Source of the DNA: Brachycybe producta
Taxonomy: Eukaryota > Arthropoda > Diplopoda > Playtdesmida > Andrognathidae
Assembly: GCA_036925085.1 (NCBI GenBank)
Contig: JAUPFP010000014.1
Location: forward strand, 934,001-998,000
Length of the DNA stretch: 64,000 bases
Reading direction: 5' to 3'
Every line of letters starts with the position of its first letter. Positions within the stretch are counted from its first letter, which is position 1. A model generated the notes under the pieces. That model was not told the origin of the DNA. It did not search any database and was given only the letters and a program-made list of their open reading frames with translations. Below, one piece after another: positions 22,561 to 34,552 of the stretch. The position numbers were made by a program, and so were the translations under genes.

Positions 22561-23642
22561 CATGATCAAATCAACTCTGCTACAAGTTGTGTGGCCAACA
22601 ATTATGTTGATGGATATCAATTACAGAAAGATTTAGGCTTTAAATTTTTACAGAGGCCCAGAGGGACACTTTTATTAGATCCGTTCCATTCCCTCCCTCT
22701 TTGAAACCCAAACACAATTGTTGGCTTTCAAATATTAATGACCAATTAATAATTCAGTCGTGTGACTTGATAAAAATTGAACGATTTTTAAGCGAAAAAA
22801 GAGAGAGAGAGAGAGAGAAATATGAACAATTGTTCAATTGAACAACAAAAACGTAAAACAAGAAATGAATAAGCTGAATTTTGTGGGGGGGGGGAGGGTG
22901 GTTTTCCAGTTTATAACATTTTTTTCCAATGAAAATATCCACCCGCACCTTATTATTATTAAACACGCCAAAATGTGATCCCTATCAATTATGAGTCAGA
23001 AGGCTAGCGACCTCAATTGTAATACATTGTACATAGAGGGGATGGAAGGGAGGGAGGGGGGCAATAATATGGCACCTACCCCACCCCCCCCCCTCACAAA
23101 TGTGAAGAAGAAAACAAAAATCAATAATAAAACAATACATGGTCACATTTTGCACGTAAACACACCCACAATTATTGTCATAAGGTTAAAATTTCATGAA
23201 GAGCAGAATCTGGTACAAAAAAAAATGCCAAGATTTCTCTTTTAATTGCAGTGGTCGTGCTATAATTTGTCACCACCAGAGGTCACTTTTTAACTTTTGA
23301 ATTGCCGAACCACCAAAAAAAAAGCTGTGCATTACATTAAATTAAGCTTGTTGCAGGGGGTCGGGGGGGGGGGGGGGGGGGGGGGTGCAGCTCCCCAGAA
23401 TGTAAAAAAAAAATAATAGTGAAATATTAAGTTGATATGCACATCTGGCAACACTGCAAGTAAAAAGTGGCCTTAGTATTCTGTTTAGAAACACTGTGCG
23501 TTTATGATGCAAAAATAAAACACTGCATTACTATTGGCCAAAATCAAATTGACCAAAGCTATTACCAATGTCTTGTAGAAAGGATTGTAAGAGTGCCTAG
23601 GATATGAGCTTCTCTTACTGATGACACAAGACAAATTGTGGC
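22561..23642. other. Unique sequence, no confident gene
   Basis: A short GA run near 22800, several poly-C/G runs, and a run of about 23 G at 23363-23385. CACCACCAGAGGTCAC near 23270 resembles the CCAGAGGCGC motifs at 24137-24352. Confidence 0.5.
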
Positions 23643-24112
<470 letters not shown>

Positions 24113-24166
24113 GTCGCGTTTTCTCTGCCGAATTTCTCCACCAGAGGCGCCTTTTAGTTATGATTA

Positions 24167-24234
24167 CAGTAGAATCTCGATTATCTGGATCGCGGTAATC
24201 TGTTGATAATCCTGGGTAATCAAGATTCCTACTG
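24167..24234. mobile_element. Tiny pogo/Tigger-like MITE, 68 bp
   Basis: CAGTAGAATCTCGATTATC and GGTAATCAAGATTCCTACTG are terminal inverted repeats, flanked on both sides by TA (24165-24166, 24235-24236). CAGTAG...TCGATTATC ends are typical of pogo-group elements that duplicate TA. Confidence 0.75.
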
Positions 24235-24237
24235 TAT

Positions 24238-25194
24238 TTTCAATGATATGGAAGTAAAGTTGTCACCGTATGTCACCAGAGGCGTTACTTTAGCTTCATA
24301 ACACTTATAAACGGTTAGATGATCACAAAACAAAATGTTACCACCAGAGGCGCTGTTTCCCCCTTATAACTTAACATTAATTTAGCTTGGAGTTTAGGTG
24401 TTTCATGATGTATCTAGATAGAGACTTGAAGAAGCCTTAAAAAAAATATGAACCCCAACAAACAGATACATTCACCCAAAAAAAAATGATTCCCATCTGT
24501 GAAATACACTTTTTTTTCCAGAATCCCATGTGTTTAAATAATCAGAAGGGTCTCTTTATTTTTCCTGTGTCTCTCCCCTTCATTTCCTCTTCCACCTTTT
24601 TTTTTACGAGAGTAGACGTTCTACAACTGAACAGTTTTCCCATTAAATGTTAGCCTTACATCCACCCCTCTTACACGTGCAAACACCCTGAACCCCGCTA
24701 CTTCAACTACACCCCTCATCATGTGTATTCATTCATTCACCACCTGTGAGAGGGATGATGATGATAATAAAACATTATGGCCTTTCTAGTTTACACAATT
24801 TGTTTAGAATTGAAAAAACCACCCCCTCCCCCCTCCCTATTTTATATAATGATAATAAAATACAAAAGTTTGAGCAGAAAAAGAAACTTTTGATTATTTT
24901 AGATCAGATTTTGTTTATTTGTTCTAATAATTCACACAATGTGAAGAGAAAACAAAAAATGATAAAATATTTATTTGACGTCATTTTAAAATTTTACATT
25001 AGACGGAAACAATAAAAGTGGAATAAATCGATCAATAATGGAGATTTATTAGTTTTTTGTTGAAATTTGACCTGATTTTTAGGTGAACAAAAGAATAGAA
25101 AAATTTCAATAGAATTTGGACGCCATATTGAATTTGTTTTGGGATTTGAAAATTTATGAAGGTTTTTTTTTAATTTTTTCTTTCACGTAAAATA
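24238..25194. other. No gene; CCAGAGGCG motifs
   Basis: CACCAGAGGCG occurs at about 24274 and 24343 (and just before, at 24139). The rest is AT-rich without a supported exon. Confidence 0.5.
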
Positions 25195-25860
25195 TAATTC
25201 AGTGCCTCAGAGGAAAACAGTGTTAAGTCACATTTAAAAAAAATACATCATGATTTTTTTTTACATCTTTGAATCAGCTTGTTAAGTTCTGTCAGTGGTA
25301 AACAGTGGTAAGTCCACGGTTTTACACAACGGCCGCTAGATGGTGGTATACCATGTTAAGTCCCTATACCATTCAATGAAGAGAATAACTTTCAAATGAC
25401 TCCCATTTGTTCCATATACAGTTTCTCAGAGATAAACTGTGTTAAGTCACATTTTTTTGAAAAAACTCGTGAATTTTACATTTGAAGACTCAGCATGTCC
25501 AGTTTTATTAAGTGTAAACAGTGTTAAGTCTACAGTTTTATGCATCGGCCACTAGGTGGTGGTATACCGTGTTAAGTCCCTATTCCATGCAATGAAGAGA
25601 AAAACTTTCAAAGGACTTCCTATGTTCCATATACAGTGGCTCAAAGATAGTGTTGTCACATTTTTTAAAATACAAGATTTTTACATCTTATGAATCAGGT
25701 TGTCATGATCCATCAGTGGTAAACAGTTTTATGCATCGGCCACTAGGTGGTTGTATACCATGTTAAGTCCTATTCCCTTCAATAAAGAGAAACACTTTCA
25801 AATGACTCCTGTAAAATTTTAGGTTTTGTGACTTAACACAGTTTACTTCTGAGTTTCAAA
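25195..25860. repeat. Tandem repeat, ~190-215 bp unit, three-plus copies
   Basis: Each unit has TGTTAAGTC blocks, AACAGTGGTAAGTC or a similar block, CGGCCACTAGGTGGTGGTAT and CAATGAAGAGAA. The CCACTAGGTGG-type motif falls at 25333, 25549 and 25740. Confidence 0.9.
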
Positions 25861-26379
25861 GGCACTGATATATAAATGAAAACAAAAATGAAAAATGGAA
25901 TTTTCTAGTCTGTCACCATATGCGAATAAATATGGCGTTTTTTTCTTCTGGCTCATCCATTTCCGGTCATGCTCAGTGGTGCCTAATTCTAATACACACA
26001 GCAGTTGGGGGCTCTTCATATCACATATTCATCAGTGTTTCATGAAAGTAAAAAAAATTTACAATTCATAAAAAAACAGAAGTAACTCGTATTTTTTGTT
26101 AGAAATTTTTTTAAGGATTTATGTCTTTTTATGACAAATCTGATTTTAGATTCAAATTCGAGGAAACTTGGCACTTGGAACTCGGTTCTGAGGGTTCAAG
26201 TTGAAGTTCAAGTGACAAGTTTCATGTTGATGTAGGAAATTCTTAAAAAAGCTTATTTTAAAAGATATTAACGTGGAAATTAGAAAGTTTTATAACCTTT
26301 TTATAGACAAAAAATATCGTCTTTACTTAAAGTTGGAGCACAAAAAGTTAATTTTGAAAGATATCCAATATGGAAATAG
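25861..26379. other. No gene; E-family fragment
   Basis: 26166-26222 carries ACTTGGCACTTGGAACT and AAGTTGAAGTTCAAGTGAC of the E family. The rest is unassigned. Confidence 0.5.
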
Positions 26380-26910
26380 CATGAAGTAATTGAGCAACCC
26401 TTCTAGTTTCTAAAACACATACAAGTTTCTCTTAATGATGTTTTTGATGAAAGCTTAAGATGGTTTATGAACAAGCTGATTTTCGAAGTTCTGATTATTC
26501 TTCTGTCTTTCACTAGAAAGTGTTTTTAAAAACTAGAATGGCAGATCAATCATTTAAGATTATTTTCAAATATTGTATCTTTCAAAATAAACATTTCTAG
26601 ATTGAAAATTTTAAAAAAAGAAGTCTGTTTAAAATTTGATCATTTTAAAACTGACATAAAAAGTTTATTTTAAAAGATATCAACATGAGAATACCCTTGG
26701 GAAGTGGAGCTACTGTTCTAGTTTTTTACAACCCTTTTCTAGTTTCTCTCCTGAAAGACATAATTATCAGAGGTTGAGAGTCGTTTACACTTAAAAAAAA
26801 AAGTCTGAAGTGACTCTCACACTCTGCTCTAACCTCTTCTAGTTTCTAAAACACATTCAGGTTTTATTAACACGTTTTCAAAACACAGAATAACCAGCGT
26901 TTTAAAAACT
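26380..26910. mobile_element. T-family foldback cluster
   Basis: ACCCTTCTAGTTTCTAAAAC and AAAACTAGAATGGCAGATCA cores in opposite orientation, with TTTAAAAGATATCAACATGA. Confidence 0.75.
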
Positions 26911-27062
26911 AGAAGTTTGACTTTTTTTTTCAAACAAAAAGTTACAATTTTTTATATTCCTAGAAAGAAACTTCCATTGTATTCAAAGTTAAAGTTTTTA
27001 ATATTTAAAACGTATTCATTCATACAAAGACGTCAATAAAGAAATCTAAAATTCTGATTTTA

Positions 27063-27362
27063 AACATTTTGAAAGTTTGAGAAAGAGAGATAGAGAAAGA
27101 GATGGAGAATGAGAGAGAAAAAGAGAGAGAGAGAGAAACTTCAAGAGAGAGTTGAGAATGAGCCAGAGAGAGAGATTGATTGAGAGAATGAGACAAAGAG
27201 AGAGAGAGATAAATATTGAGGGAATCAGAAAGAGAAACATGTAGAGAGAAGAGAGATTGAGACAAAATAGATTGAGAGAATGAGAAAGAGAGAAACAGGT
27301 AGAGAATAGAGAGAATGAGAAAGAGAGGGAGAGGAGAGAGAGAGAGAGAGAGAAATGAGAGA
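27063..27362. repeat. GA-rich low-complexity tract
   Basis: About 300 bp of interrupted GAGAGA/GAAAGA with recurring ATTGAGAGAATGAGA. The Ser/Leu-rich minus-strand frame is a by-product. Confidence 0.9.
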
Positions 27363-27619
27363 AAATTGTAGGCCAAAAAATGAATGAATGAATGAAGACA
27401 GAAATGTTGAATTATGAAAAGTAGGAAATGTTCACACAACCATTGAATATTGAGAATTGTGTTCATTGCTTAAACATTATAGAAATGAATGGGGGGAACA
27501 ATGGCATTATTGTTAAATACTAGAAAAAGAAGGACCAACAACAAAATAGTAATATAAAGAACAATAGAATGAAATTCAGTGTTTTTTTATTTGTCGTGTG
27601 TTCAATTTTGAAGTGCACA

Positions 27620-27651
<32 letters not shown>

Positions 27652-27690
27652 CATAATAATAATAATAATAATAATCATAATAATCATAAT
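27620..27690. repeat. (AAT)n microsatellite
   Basis: About 24 trinucleotide repeats with CAT interruptions. Confidence 0.97.
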
Positions 27691-27715
27691 AAATATATTC
27701 AGGATCATTCAGATC

Positions 27716-27832
27716 GAGGCAGCAAGGGATGAGTGGGGCCAGGGGAAAAAATGTTTAGTCAGCACCGCTGGGCTCCTGAAAAGACGGGGCCTAATGCGGC
27801 TGCCTCACTCGCCTTGCAAAAAAAAAAAAATA
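27716..27832 (-). mobile_element. GC-rich fragment ending in poly-A/T, unclassified
   Basis: An unusually GC-rich island (GTGGGGCCAGGGG, ACGGGGCCTAATGCGGC) ending in a run of 13 A on the plus strand. GGGGCC blocks and the GCAAGGCGAGTGAGGC stretch on the minus strand recall degraded transposon ends, but I cannot place it in a family. A processed or SINE-like origin is the alternative. Confidence 0.3.
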
Positions 27833-28030
27833 CACACACAGCATGAATGAACCGTGTCATCGAGTCAAGATCCTTCTGACCTGAGATTTATTGCAGCCTC
27901 TCTCACATACCCTCTAAGTGTCCAACATCCAGTGTCATTTTGAATGTTGATTACATAGGATATTGGGCGAATAGACCTCTGCCTAGAACCTAGACTCAAC
28001 TCGTTCGTGCTCTATGGTAGCAACCACCGC

Positions 28031-28806
28031 TATACGAGAAGGGCCATTCGCACAACTTCACGAACCCGAAAACCACCCTCACCGCTCACCCTTCCCGGTG
28101 ACACAAATGATAACATAGCTATACCTATACGAGAAGGGCCATTCGCACAACTTCACGAACCCGAAAACCACCCTCACCGCTCACCCTTCCCGGTGACACA
28201 AATGATAACATAGCTATACCTATACGAGAAGGGCCATTCGCACAACTTCACGAACCCGAATACCACCCTCACCGCTCACCCTTCCCGGTGACACAAATGA
28301 TCACATAGCTATACCTATACGAGAAGGGCCATTCGCACAACTTCACGAACCCGAAAACCACCCTCACTGCTCACCCTTCCCGGTGACACAAATGATAACA
28401 TAGCTATACCTATACGAGAAGGGCCATTCGCACAACTTCACGAACCCGAATACCACCCTCACCGCTCACCCTTCCCTATGACACAAATGATCACATAGCT
28501 ATACCTATACGAGAAGGGCCATTCGCACAACTTCACGAACCCGAATACCACCCTCACCGCTCACCCTTCCCTATGACACAAATGATCACATAGCTATACC
28601 TATACGAGAAGGGCCATTCGCACAACTTCACGAACCCGAATACCACCCTCACCGCTCACCCTTCCCTATGACACAAATGATCACATAGCTATACCTATAC
28701 GAGAAGGGCCATTCGCACAACTTCACGAACCCGAATACCACCCTCACCGCTCACCCTTCCCTATGACACAAATGATCACATAGCTATACCTATACGAGAT
28801 ACCTAA
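28031..28806. repeat. Satellite, 95-bp unit, eight copies
   Basis: Unit boundaries at 28031, 28126, 28221, 28316, 28411, 28506, 28601, 28696, plus a 16-bp stub. The unit contains TATACGAGAAGGGCCATTCG and CACAACTTCACGAACCCGAA. Far richer in GC and CpG than the surroundings. Copies differ at CGGTGACAC/CTATGACAC, AAAACC/ATACC and GATAAC/GATCAC, with CTATG variants on the right and CGGTG variants on the left. Confidence 0.98.
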
Positions 28807-29359
28807 CATACCTAACACAGAGCACACAAACGAGCAACTGCCAGCCATGCAGTCATGGACGATCACACAGCTGTGTTCTAATTTAACTAACATACCTACA
28901 TTAGTATTTATATTGTCACTTTAGAAAGTACGCAAAGCATGTGGTGAATGCAACCACCAAGAGGTTGCATTAAATTCTCATAAATCAGTTTTGTGAATAT
29001 TTTGAGAGCAAATTGAATGTCTACAAAATGTGTTTTATGGTAGAATAACAATTCTTAAAGGATTCCGGTCAAAATAATGGGTGTTCTTTAGATTAGCACC
29101 TACGTTAAGGTATGCCGCTTCAGATAAGACACTTTTGATAGCACAGTGATAACGTTCCTGCCTCCTATGCAATGTGTAGGATGTCTACACCAGCAAACCA
29201 TTAGAGATAATGACATGTTAATGACCAATTAGTTAATAGTTACATCTATAGGAAAGATATATTACAATTTTGTGATGTAGTTTTAAAGTGTAAACGGCTC
29301 TCGAACTCTTGATTGGTTCTATCTTTCAGGAGAGCAAAAAAAAAAGAGAAACTTAAAAT
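28807..29359. other. Unique flank with a possible tRNA-derived fragment
   Basis: 29138-29205 (GATAGCACAGTGATAACGTT, then CCTGCCTCCTATGCA) has the look of a tRNA 5' half: a D-arm-like TAGCACAGTGATA followed by an anticodon-arm-like block. No clear B box follows, so at best it is a decayed tRNA-derived SINE. The rest is unassigned. Confidence 0.3.
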
Positions 29360-29495
29360 GTATGGTGCGCACAACATGGCATAATTAACATGGCCGAATA
29401 AAAGAGATTAAAAATCGACATGTCGAGTTTTATAAAAAGTCGACAAGTCGAGATGTAAAAAAAAAATCTCGCGTGTCCTTTACAGGGCTCCGTAG
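29360..29495. mobile_element. S-family foldback, partial copy
   Basis: GTGCGCACAACATGGC, then ACATGGCCGAATAAAAGA, ATCGACATGTCGAG / AGTCGACAAGTCGAG and the right end TACAGGGCTCCGTAG. The left arm is missing relative to 8854-9030. Confidence 0.7.
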
Positions 29496-30289
29496 ATTTA
29501 TGTTTATGTTTTATAATATAATTTTTTTTAAAAAAAAAATATTTAAAATTTTAAGAGAAAGTTTCATTTCCTCCATTTTTTTTATGAGGAATTTCATATA
29601 AAAACTATCAAAAAAAATTCTAATAAAAAGTGTTTCAAATTTCATGATTATTCCATGAACTTTTTTATATTTTAAACAAAAACTGTAAACTTTGTTTAAT
29701 ATGGGGTAAATTTAATGATAGTTAAGTTTCATAATTTATTGTGAACTTTTTTTCTTTTGTGTTATATTTCGTTTATGTAACAGTATTAAATTGGTCACCA
29801 CCAACACAATTGTTCACAAAAATTGTTAAATTTTAAGTTTCTTCAGGGGGGGGGGGGGGGGGTGGAAGAGGAGGTTATGGGGTGACGCCTTTTTACATTT
29901 TAAACTTTTTTTTATTTCTTAAAAAAAAAACAAGACAATTTTCTTAAATTGTAATTGTAATCCACATGAGGGTGGAATCATAGTTATTTCTTAAAAAGGG
30001 CGGATTTTTAGACACAAAAACTTTAAGAAATTTGCTGAAGCGATTAAAATGACCCCATGTTTTATATAAATACACCAGAATACACAAAATCATATTTTTT
30101 ATGCTATTTTTACTAATTATTCTATTGTTTTAAACGTTTCACCTTTTAGGACAAATCCTTGGTTTTTATGTGTATTTAGGCCATTAGGATGGGGTTTTTT
30201 TTAAAATATAATTTTACTTATATATTGTATTGAAAAACCTCGGGTTTTAATTTTAAATGAAGTGACCCGATTTTAATATCAATTACTGA
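29496..30289. other. AT-rich, no gene seen
   Basis: Includes a run of 17 G at 29846-29862. Nothing else supported. Confidence 0.55.
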
Positions 30290-30725
30290 AATGTTTGGCA
30301 GCCATTTTGAACTTCAAATAATTGTAAATTCTTAAAATGATGAGCAGCCATTTTGAATTTCAAATTGTCAATTTTTGAAATGATGAGCAGCCATTTTGAA
30401 CTTCAAATAATTGTCATTTCTTAAAATGATGAGTAGCCATTTTGAACTTTGAAATTGTGAATTTTAGAAATTACGAGCAGTCATTTTTAATTTCAAATTG
30501 TGAATTATTGAAGTAATGAGCAGCCATTTTGAACTTTGAAATTGTGAATTTTGGAAATTATGAACAGCCATTTTAAACTTAAAATTGTCAATTTTTTGAA
30601 ATTATGAGCTTCATATTTTGAACTTCAAATAATTGTCATTTCTTAAAATGATGAGCAGCCATTTTGAACTTTGAAATTGTGAATTTTTGAAGTGATGAGC
30701 AGCCATTTTGAATTTCAAATCGTGA
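30290..30725. repeat. Minisatellite, ~45-60 bp unit
   Basis: About nine degenerate units with ATGAGCAGCCATTTTGAACT and TCAAATTGTGAATTTTTGAA. Insertions and deletions between units are common, so the array is old. Confidence 0.9.
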
Positions 30726-31309
30726 AGCTCAGATTCCTGCTTAGAATATATCATAAAAATTCATTCTTTTATAACACGAAATTCATTTAATAGGGTCTCT
30801 CTGCCATTTCGTGTTAAACAGTTTCTATTGTAGCGATTTACAAAAATATTTGCGTGTTTTTTTTTTGTAAAAATCACAAATGCGTGGCTTAAAATATTTC
30901 ATTTTTTTCCCCTAAAAATTCCTCCTTTTGACAAAAATGTGTTCAAATTCAAAAGAAAAACAGTTTTAAAGAAAAAAATGGCTAAATTTCCATTTGTTTC
31001 AAGTGAATAACAGAAATAACTGAAGTTGAAATAAATATTAGTTACACCGTTGTGACCTCAACTACAAGGAACCAATTAAGGGGTTGGGGTTTTTTTGGGG
31101 GGCTTTTTTTAATTCTGAAGTGAGAATGTAAATGAGCCTATCTTCTATTATTCCGATTAGTTAACCGTGATGATGAATAATAAACCTCTAAAAAATAGTT
31201 AAATGTGTTTCATTTCAACACAAGTGATTGACCACTGTCCATACTTGTTGGTCAAGCAGTCATATAACTAGAAATTTCTTTTAACAATTCAATATTTTCA
31301 AAAAAGAAA
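30726..31309. other. AT-rich, no gene seen
   Basis: A weak inverted pair around 30771-30817 (TAACACGAAATTC / ATTTCGTGTTA). Otherwise unassigned. Confidence 0.5.
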
Positions 31310-31825
31310 CATATCTTTAGATAAAAAATACAATAAATATCGTCTCTCTCCATAAAATTGGAGCATAAAAAGTTTATTTTGAAAGATATCAAACATGAAA
31401 ATACTCCTTAAGTGATTGAACTACCCTTCTAGTTTCTAAAATACATTCAAGTTTCTCTTTATTTTGCACCTGTAAGATTGAATAATCAAGAGTTCAAGAG
31501 GTGTGTTTATACTTAAAACCACTTTAAGAAGAAACTAAAAAATGTTTTAGTACCTAGAAGGGTAGCTCAAACACGTAAGAGGGTATATTTTATGTTTGAG
31601 ATCTTTCAAAATAAACTTTTTATAGATAAAAAAAATACAATAAATATCGTTTCTCTCCATAAAATTGGAGCATAAAAAGTTTATTTTGAAAGATATCAAA
31701 CATAAAAATACTCCTTAAGTGATTGAGCTGCCCTTCTAGTTTCTAAAACACATTTAAGTTTTTCTTTATTTTGCACCTGAAAGATTGAATTAATCAAGAG
31801 TTCAAGAGGTGTTTACACTTAAAAC
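31310..31825. mobile_element. T-family foldback, two tandem copies
   Basis: AAAAAGTTTATTTTGAAAGA, ACCCTTCTAGTTTCTAAAAT and TGCACCTG appear twice at about 300 bp spacing (31370 and 31677), with an inverted TAGAAGGGTAGCTCAAAC between. Confidence 0.8.
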
Positions 31826-31952
31826 CACTTCTAATTGGTTGGTTATGAAGTCTGACGTCACGTCGAACCACACAACAAACCAATTAGATGTTGCCGGTCG
31901 TCATAAAGAGGGCGGTGCCAACTTCTGTTTGTCCCGATTTCTAATTGCCTGT
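31826..31952 (-). mobile_element. G-family MITE, copy 2 (truncated)
   Basis: Left terminus lost; an internal deletion joins TCTGACGTCACG directly to TCGAACCACACAAC. The right arm is complete to ATTTCTAATTGCCTGT. It sits where a T-family element would continue, so it marks a T/G junction. Confidence 0.8.
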
Positions 31953-32491
31953 ATTAATTATCACTTATGGATTCATTATTTATGATATTAATAAGTTGAT
32001 AATGACGGTTTTTAAAGTGATTGTTTATGAGCAAAAACAATTAAACAAAAATCACGATTAAGAAAACACACACAAATGACAAAAGAAAAAAAGTCCCTCA
32101 AAAACAATTCATGTGAAATTCTTAGTAAAAGTTGCAGAAAAAAACACAAAAGGCCTTAAAGGGGATTTTTTTTCTTTCTCAATTAGAAAAAGAAGAGAAC
32201 AATTGTTTCATTTTAAAACATTTTTGTTATATATTGTCAATGTTAAAATGAAGGTAAAAAAAAAAGACAAAAGAGAATTTCAAAGATACAAATCTACCTT
32301 AAAATACACACAAAATGTTTAATGAATTTAATGGACACTAATGAGGGCTAAGTTGAAAAATAGAGCAAACATCACACACACACACAAAAGGAAGAAAAAT
32401 CTCGTTATTGCGTGGTGGCCCCACGATCTCCATGAGTTTCTTTAATAGTTTCTTAATTGGTGGCTCGCGGGCCAATTATATATCATTGGTG
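31953..32491. other. AT-rich, no gene seen
   Basis: A lysine-rich 69-codon frame at 32113-32322 looks like low-complexity sequence, not a gene. A short (CA)n occurs at about 32374. Confidence 0.5.
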
Positions 32492-32796
32492 AGGCTCGAT
32501 TTTTTTTTTATGTAAAATATCAAAGCAATGTTTCTCAATCTGTGGCCCAAGTACCAACTGTGAAGTAACAATCTTCCATTTACACATCAAACAACAATTA
32601 TTCTTTATTTCAATCAAAAACACTGATTAGAGGTTAGAACTCTAGTTGACAACCAGACATCTAGCCTCTCTAACCAGTCTTTTTTTTATTAGAAAAAAGC
32701 ATAATTGCAGTTTGCTCTACTGCTCTAACTTCACAATTGGGCCACGAATTAAGAAATATTTGGCTTTGTTGATAACTTGCATAAAAATCCGAGCCC
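32492..32796. mobile_element. TA-family MITE, copy 5
   Basis: Left end GGCTCGATTTTTTTTT is degraded; right end TGCATAAAAATCCGAGCCC is intact and followed by TA. Inner TAGAACTCTAGTTGACAACC / GACATCTAGCCTCT pair present. Confidence 0.82.
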
Positions 32797-33136
32797 TAAT
32801 CATTAGACAACTATCAGGAATGTTTGGCTTGCGAGTCACGTACCTTATGAGAGAACTACAGGATTCTCAATTGGTGGCTCTTAAACTAAATGCCCTGAAA
32901 ATGTCTTATGAGGGAGATTTCCATATTGAAACCTGTGCAGTGTGGCAAGTGTACACTGAAAGGAATAACCCAGGTTCACATGCAAGACAGGACAGCCCCC
33001 TACTACAGATTTTTTGTGTACCAGACTGTCAATGCCCCTCCATTGTGGCATGTGCCCCAACTGTTATGCGTGTTCAGGTGCAAGTGGCCCTTACTAGCAT
33101 ATGAGCCACAGTTATACGGGCACACACCGTGATGAG
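32797..33136. other. Non-repetitive, balanced-composition stretch; coding status unclear
   Basis: Less AT-rich than most of the window and open on two plus frames (up to a stop at 33104 and 33132). One frame (33027-33132) has QTVNAPPLWHVPQLLCVF and KWPLLAYEPQLYGHTP. No family match, no convincing splice pair, and the open frame starts inside a TA-family element. Possibly an old gene or transposon relic. Confidence 0.25.
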
Positions 33137-33283
33137 GATTGGAAGTGGAGGCTAGAAATTGCTTTCAGGTTAATTTGGTTGGAGCATACTGGATGTGGAG
33201 GATTTTAATTAATTTGGTCTTCAAGTGCCTCATACTGGCACAACTCAATACTCTATATCTAGTTAGCATCCACTTCCAGTGTC
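33137..33283. repeat. Inverted repeat pair
   Basis: TTGGAAGTGGAGGCTAG near 33139 pairs with CTAGTTAGCATCCACTTCC near 33260. A small foldback, single copy in the window. Confidence 0.55.
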
Positions 33284-34338
33284 TTCATTGGAGATGAAAT
33301 TGTTTGAGTTGGGTACAGTGAGTGGCCACTGAGACAACCAGACACAAAAAATAGGGTGGATGAGAGACAGAGTGATAAAGAAATAGAGAGAACAGAGGGA
33401 CAAACTCTGTTATTTACTTTTATTTTAGTTCACCTGGTGTGAGATACTGGTTACAAAAAAGAAGGGTGGAGGGGAAAAGACCGGAATAGAGTAGTAGTAA
33501 ACAAAATTGAAAACCCATTTTTCATGTAGAGTTAGTTCTCAAAGAAGGTTGTGAAGGGAGGGAGACAACATAACGGCCATTTTTTTTTCTTTCCTCAAAA
33601 ATGTGTTTTTTTCCTCTCTTTCTCTCCATCATTCATAGTTGTGAAAAAAGGGCCCCATTACAACTGTATGGACAAAAGCGTTAACAAGGTGTATCCTCTA
33701 AAGTAGGGTATATAGCAAATAAGGACCCCCCTTTTTCTTGTGTACAAAGGTGGTTCATATGGGGCTCATATATCAATTCAGGGGACACACATTATTAGGG
33801 CGCCCCCAAGTGTCACCTCTTTTTTATTTTTGAAAACTCCTGAAGTAACCACAAGTAACATAGAAAGAGGTGGACAGTGGGAGTGGTCCAACTCCTCCTA
33901 CCCTCTTTACTTTTAACTTAAAACTACTTTCTTACATGTTAACCTAATACAATGGAAGAACTTTACACCTGAGAGAAACTTTACAATAAAACTTTTAATG
34001 ATGAATGGGTTTATCTGAAATTTTTCAATTCATCTTTTTTTTTTCTAGAACCCCCTCCACCCCCCCCCCCCTCTAGATTAGAAACCAAAAGACCCTTCAG
34101 TGTCCCTGGCCACGTTCTTTGAGGACGTTTCTAGACACAGGAATTAGGTATCTCCTTGAAGAGGGTACACATAAGGCTCAAAGTCAAGATAGAAACTTGG
34201 TACTGGAACGCTCTCTGAGCTGGGGGTCTAAAAAAAGAAAGCCCTTGTTTTAAGGGGACTGAGTGAAACCCTGTTGAAGTGCTGATGTTTCAGTTCTTGA
34301 ATTTCGACCTTAGTTGTCTCAATTTTAGTTCTAATTAT
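33284..34338. other. Unique sequence, no gene seen
   Basis: Short C-rich and T-rich runs (about 34025-34075) but no exon supported. The E-like fragment AACTTGGTACTGGAACG is near 34195. Confidence 0.5.
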
Positions 34339-34346
34339 GTCTGTAC

Positions 34347-34552
34347 ACAGGTAGTTAGAAATAGGTGAAAACTTCAGTTGGCTCCGCCCTTGTTATGACG
34401 ACTGACAACTTCTAATTGGCTGGTTATGTAGTCTGACGTCACATGCTCCGCCCTTTTCAACGTCAGACTACATAACCAGCCAATTAGAAGTTGCCAGTCG
34501 TCATAACAAGGGCGGAGCCAACTGTAGTTTTCACCTATTTCTAACTACCCGT
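34347..34552. mobile_element. G-family MITE, copy 3 (fully palindromic variant)
   Basis: Perfect 8-bp direct repeat GTCTGTAC at 34339-34346 and 34553-34560. Unlike other copies, the block CAGACTACATAACC or its complement is present on both sides of the centre, so the arms are more symmetric. Contains CTGACGTCACATGCTCCGCC. Confidence 0.92.

Noticed and set aside
27020-27466. 148-codon Ser/Leu-rich minus ORF
   Set aside because: Follows an interrupted GA tract; no complexity outside it.
28007-28213. ORF through the start of the 95-bp satellite
   Set aside because: A unit of 95 bp is not a multiple of three, so the frame shifts each repeat and stops after two copies.
33027-33132. Zinc-finger-like pattern (CPYNCGSYASKGHLHLNTH) on the minus strand
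   Set aside because: Spacing between the Cys and His pairs does not fit C2H2 and the frame stops soon after.
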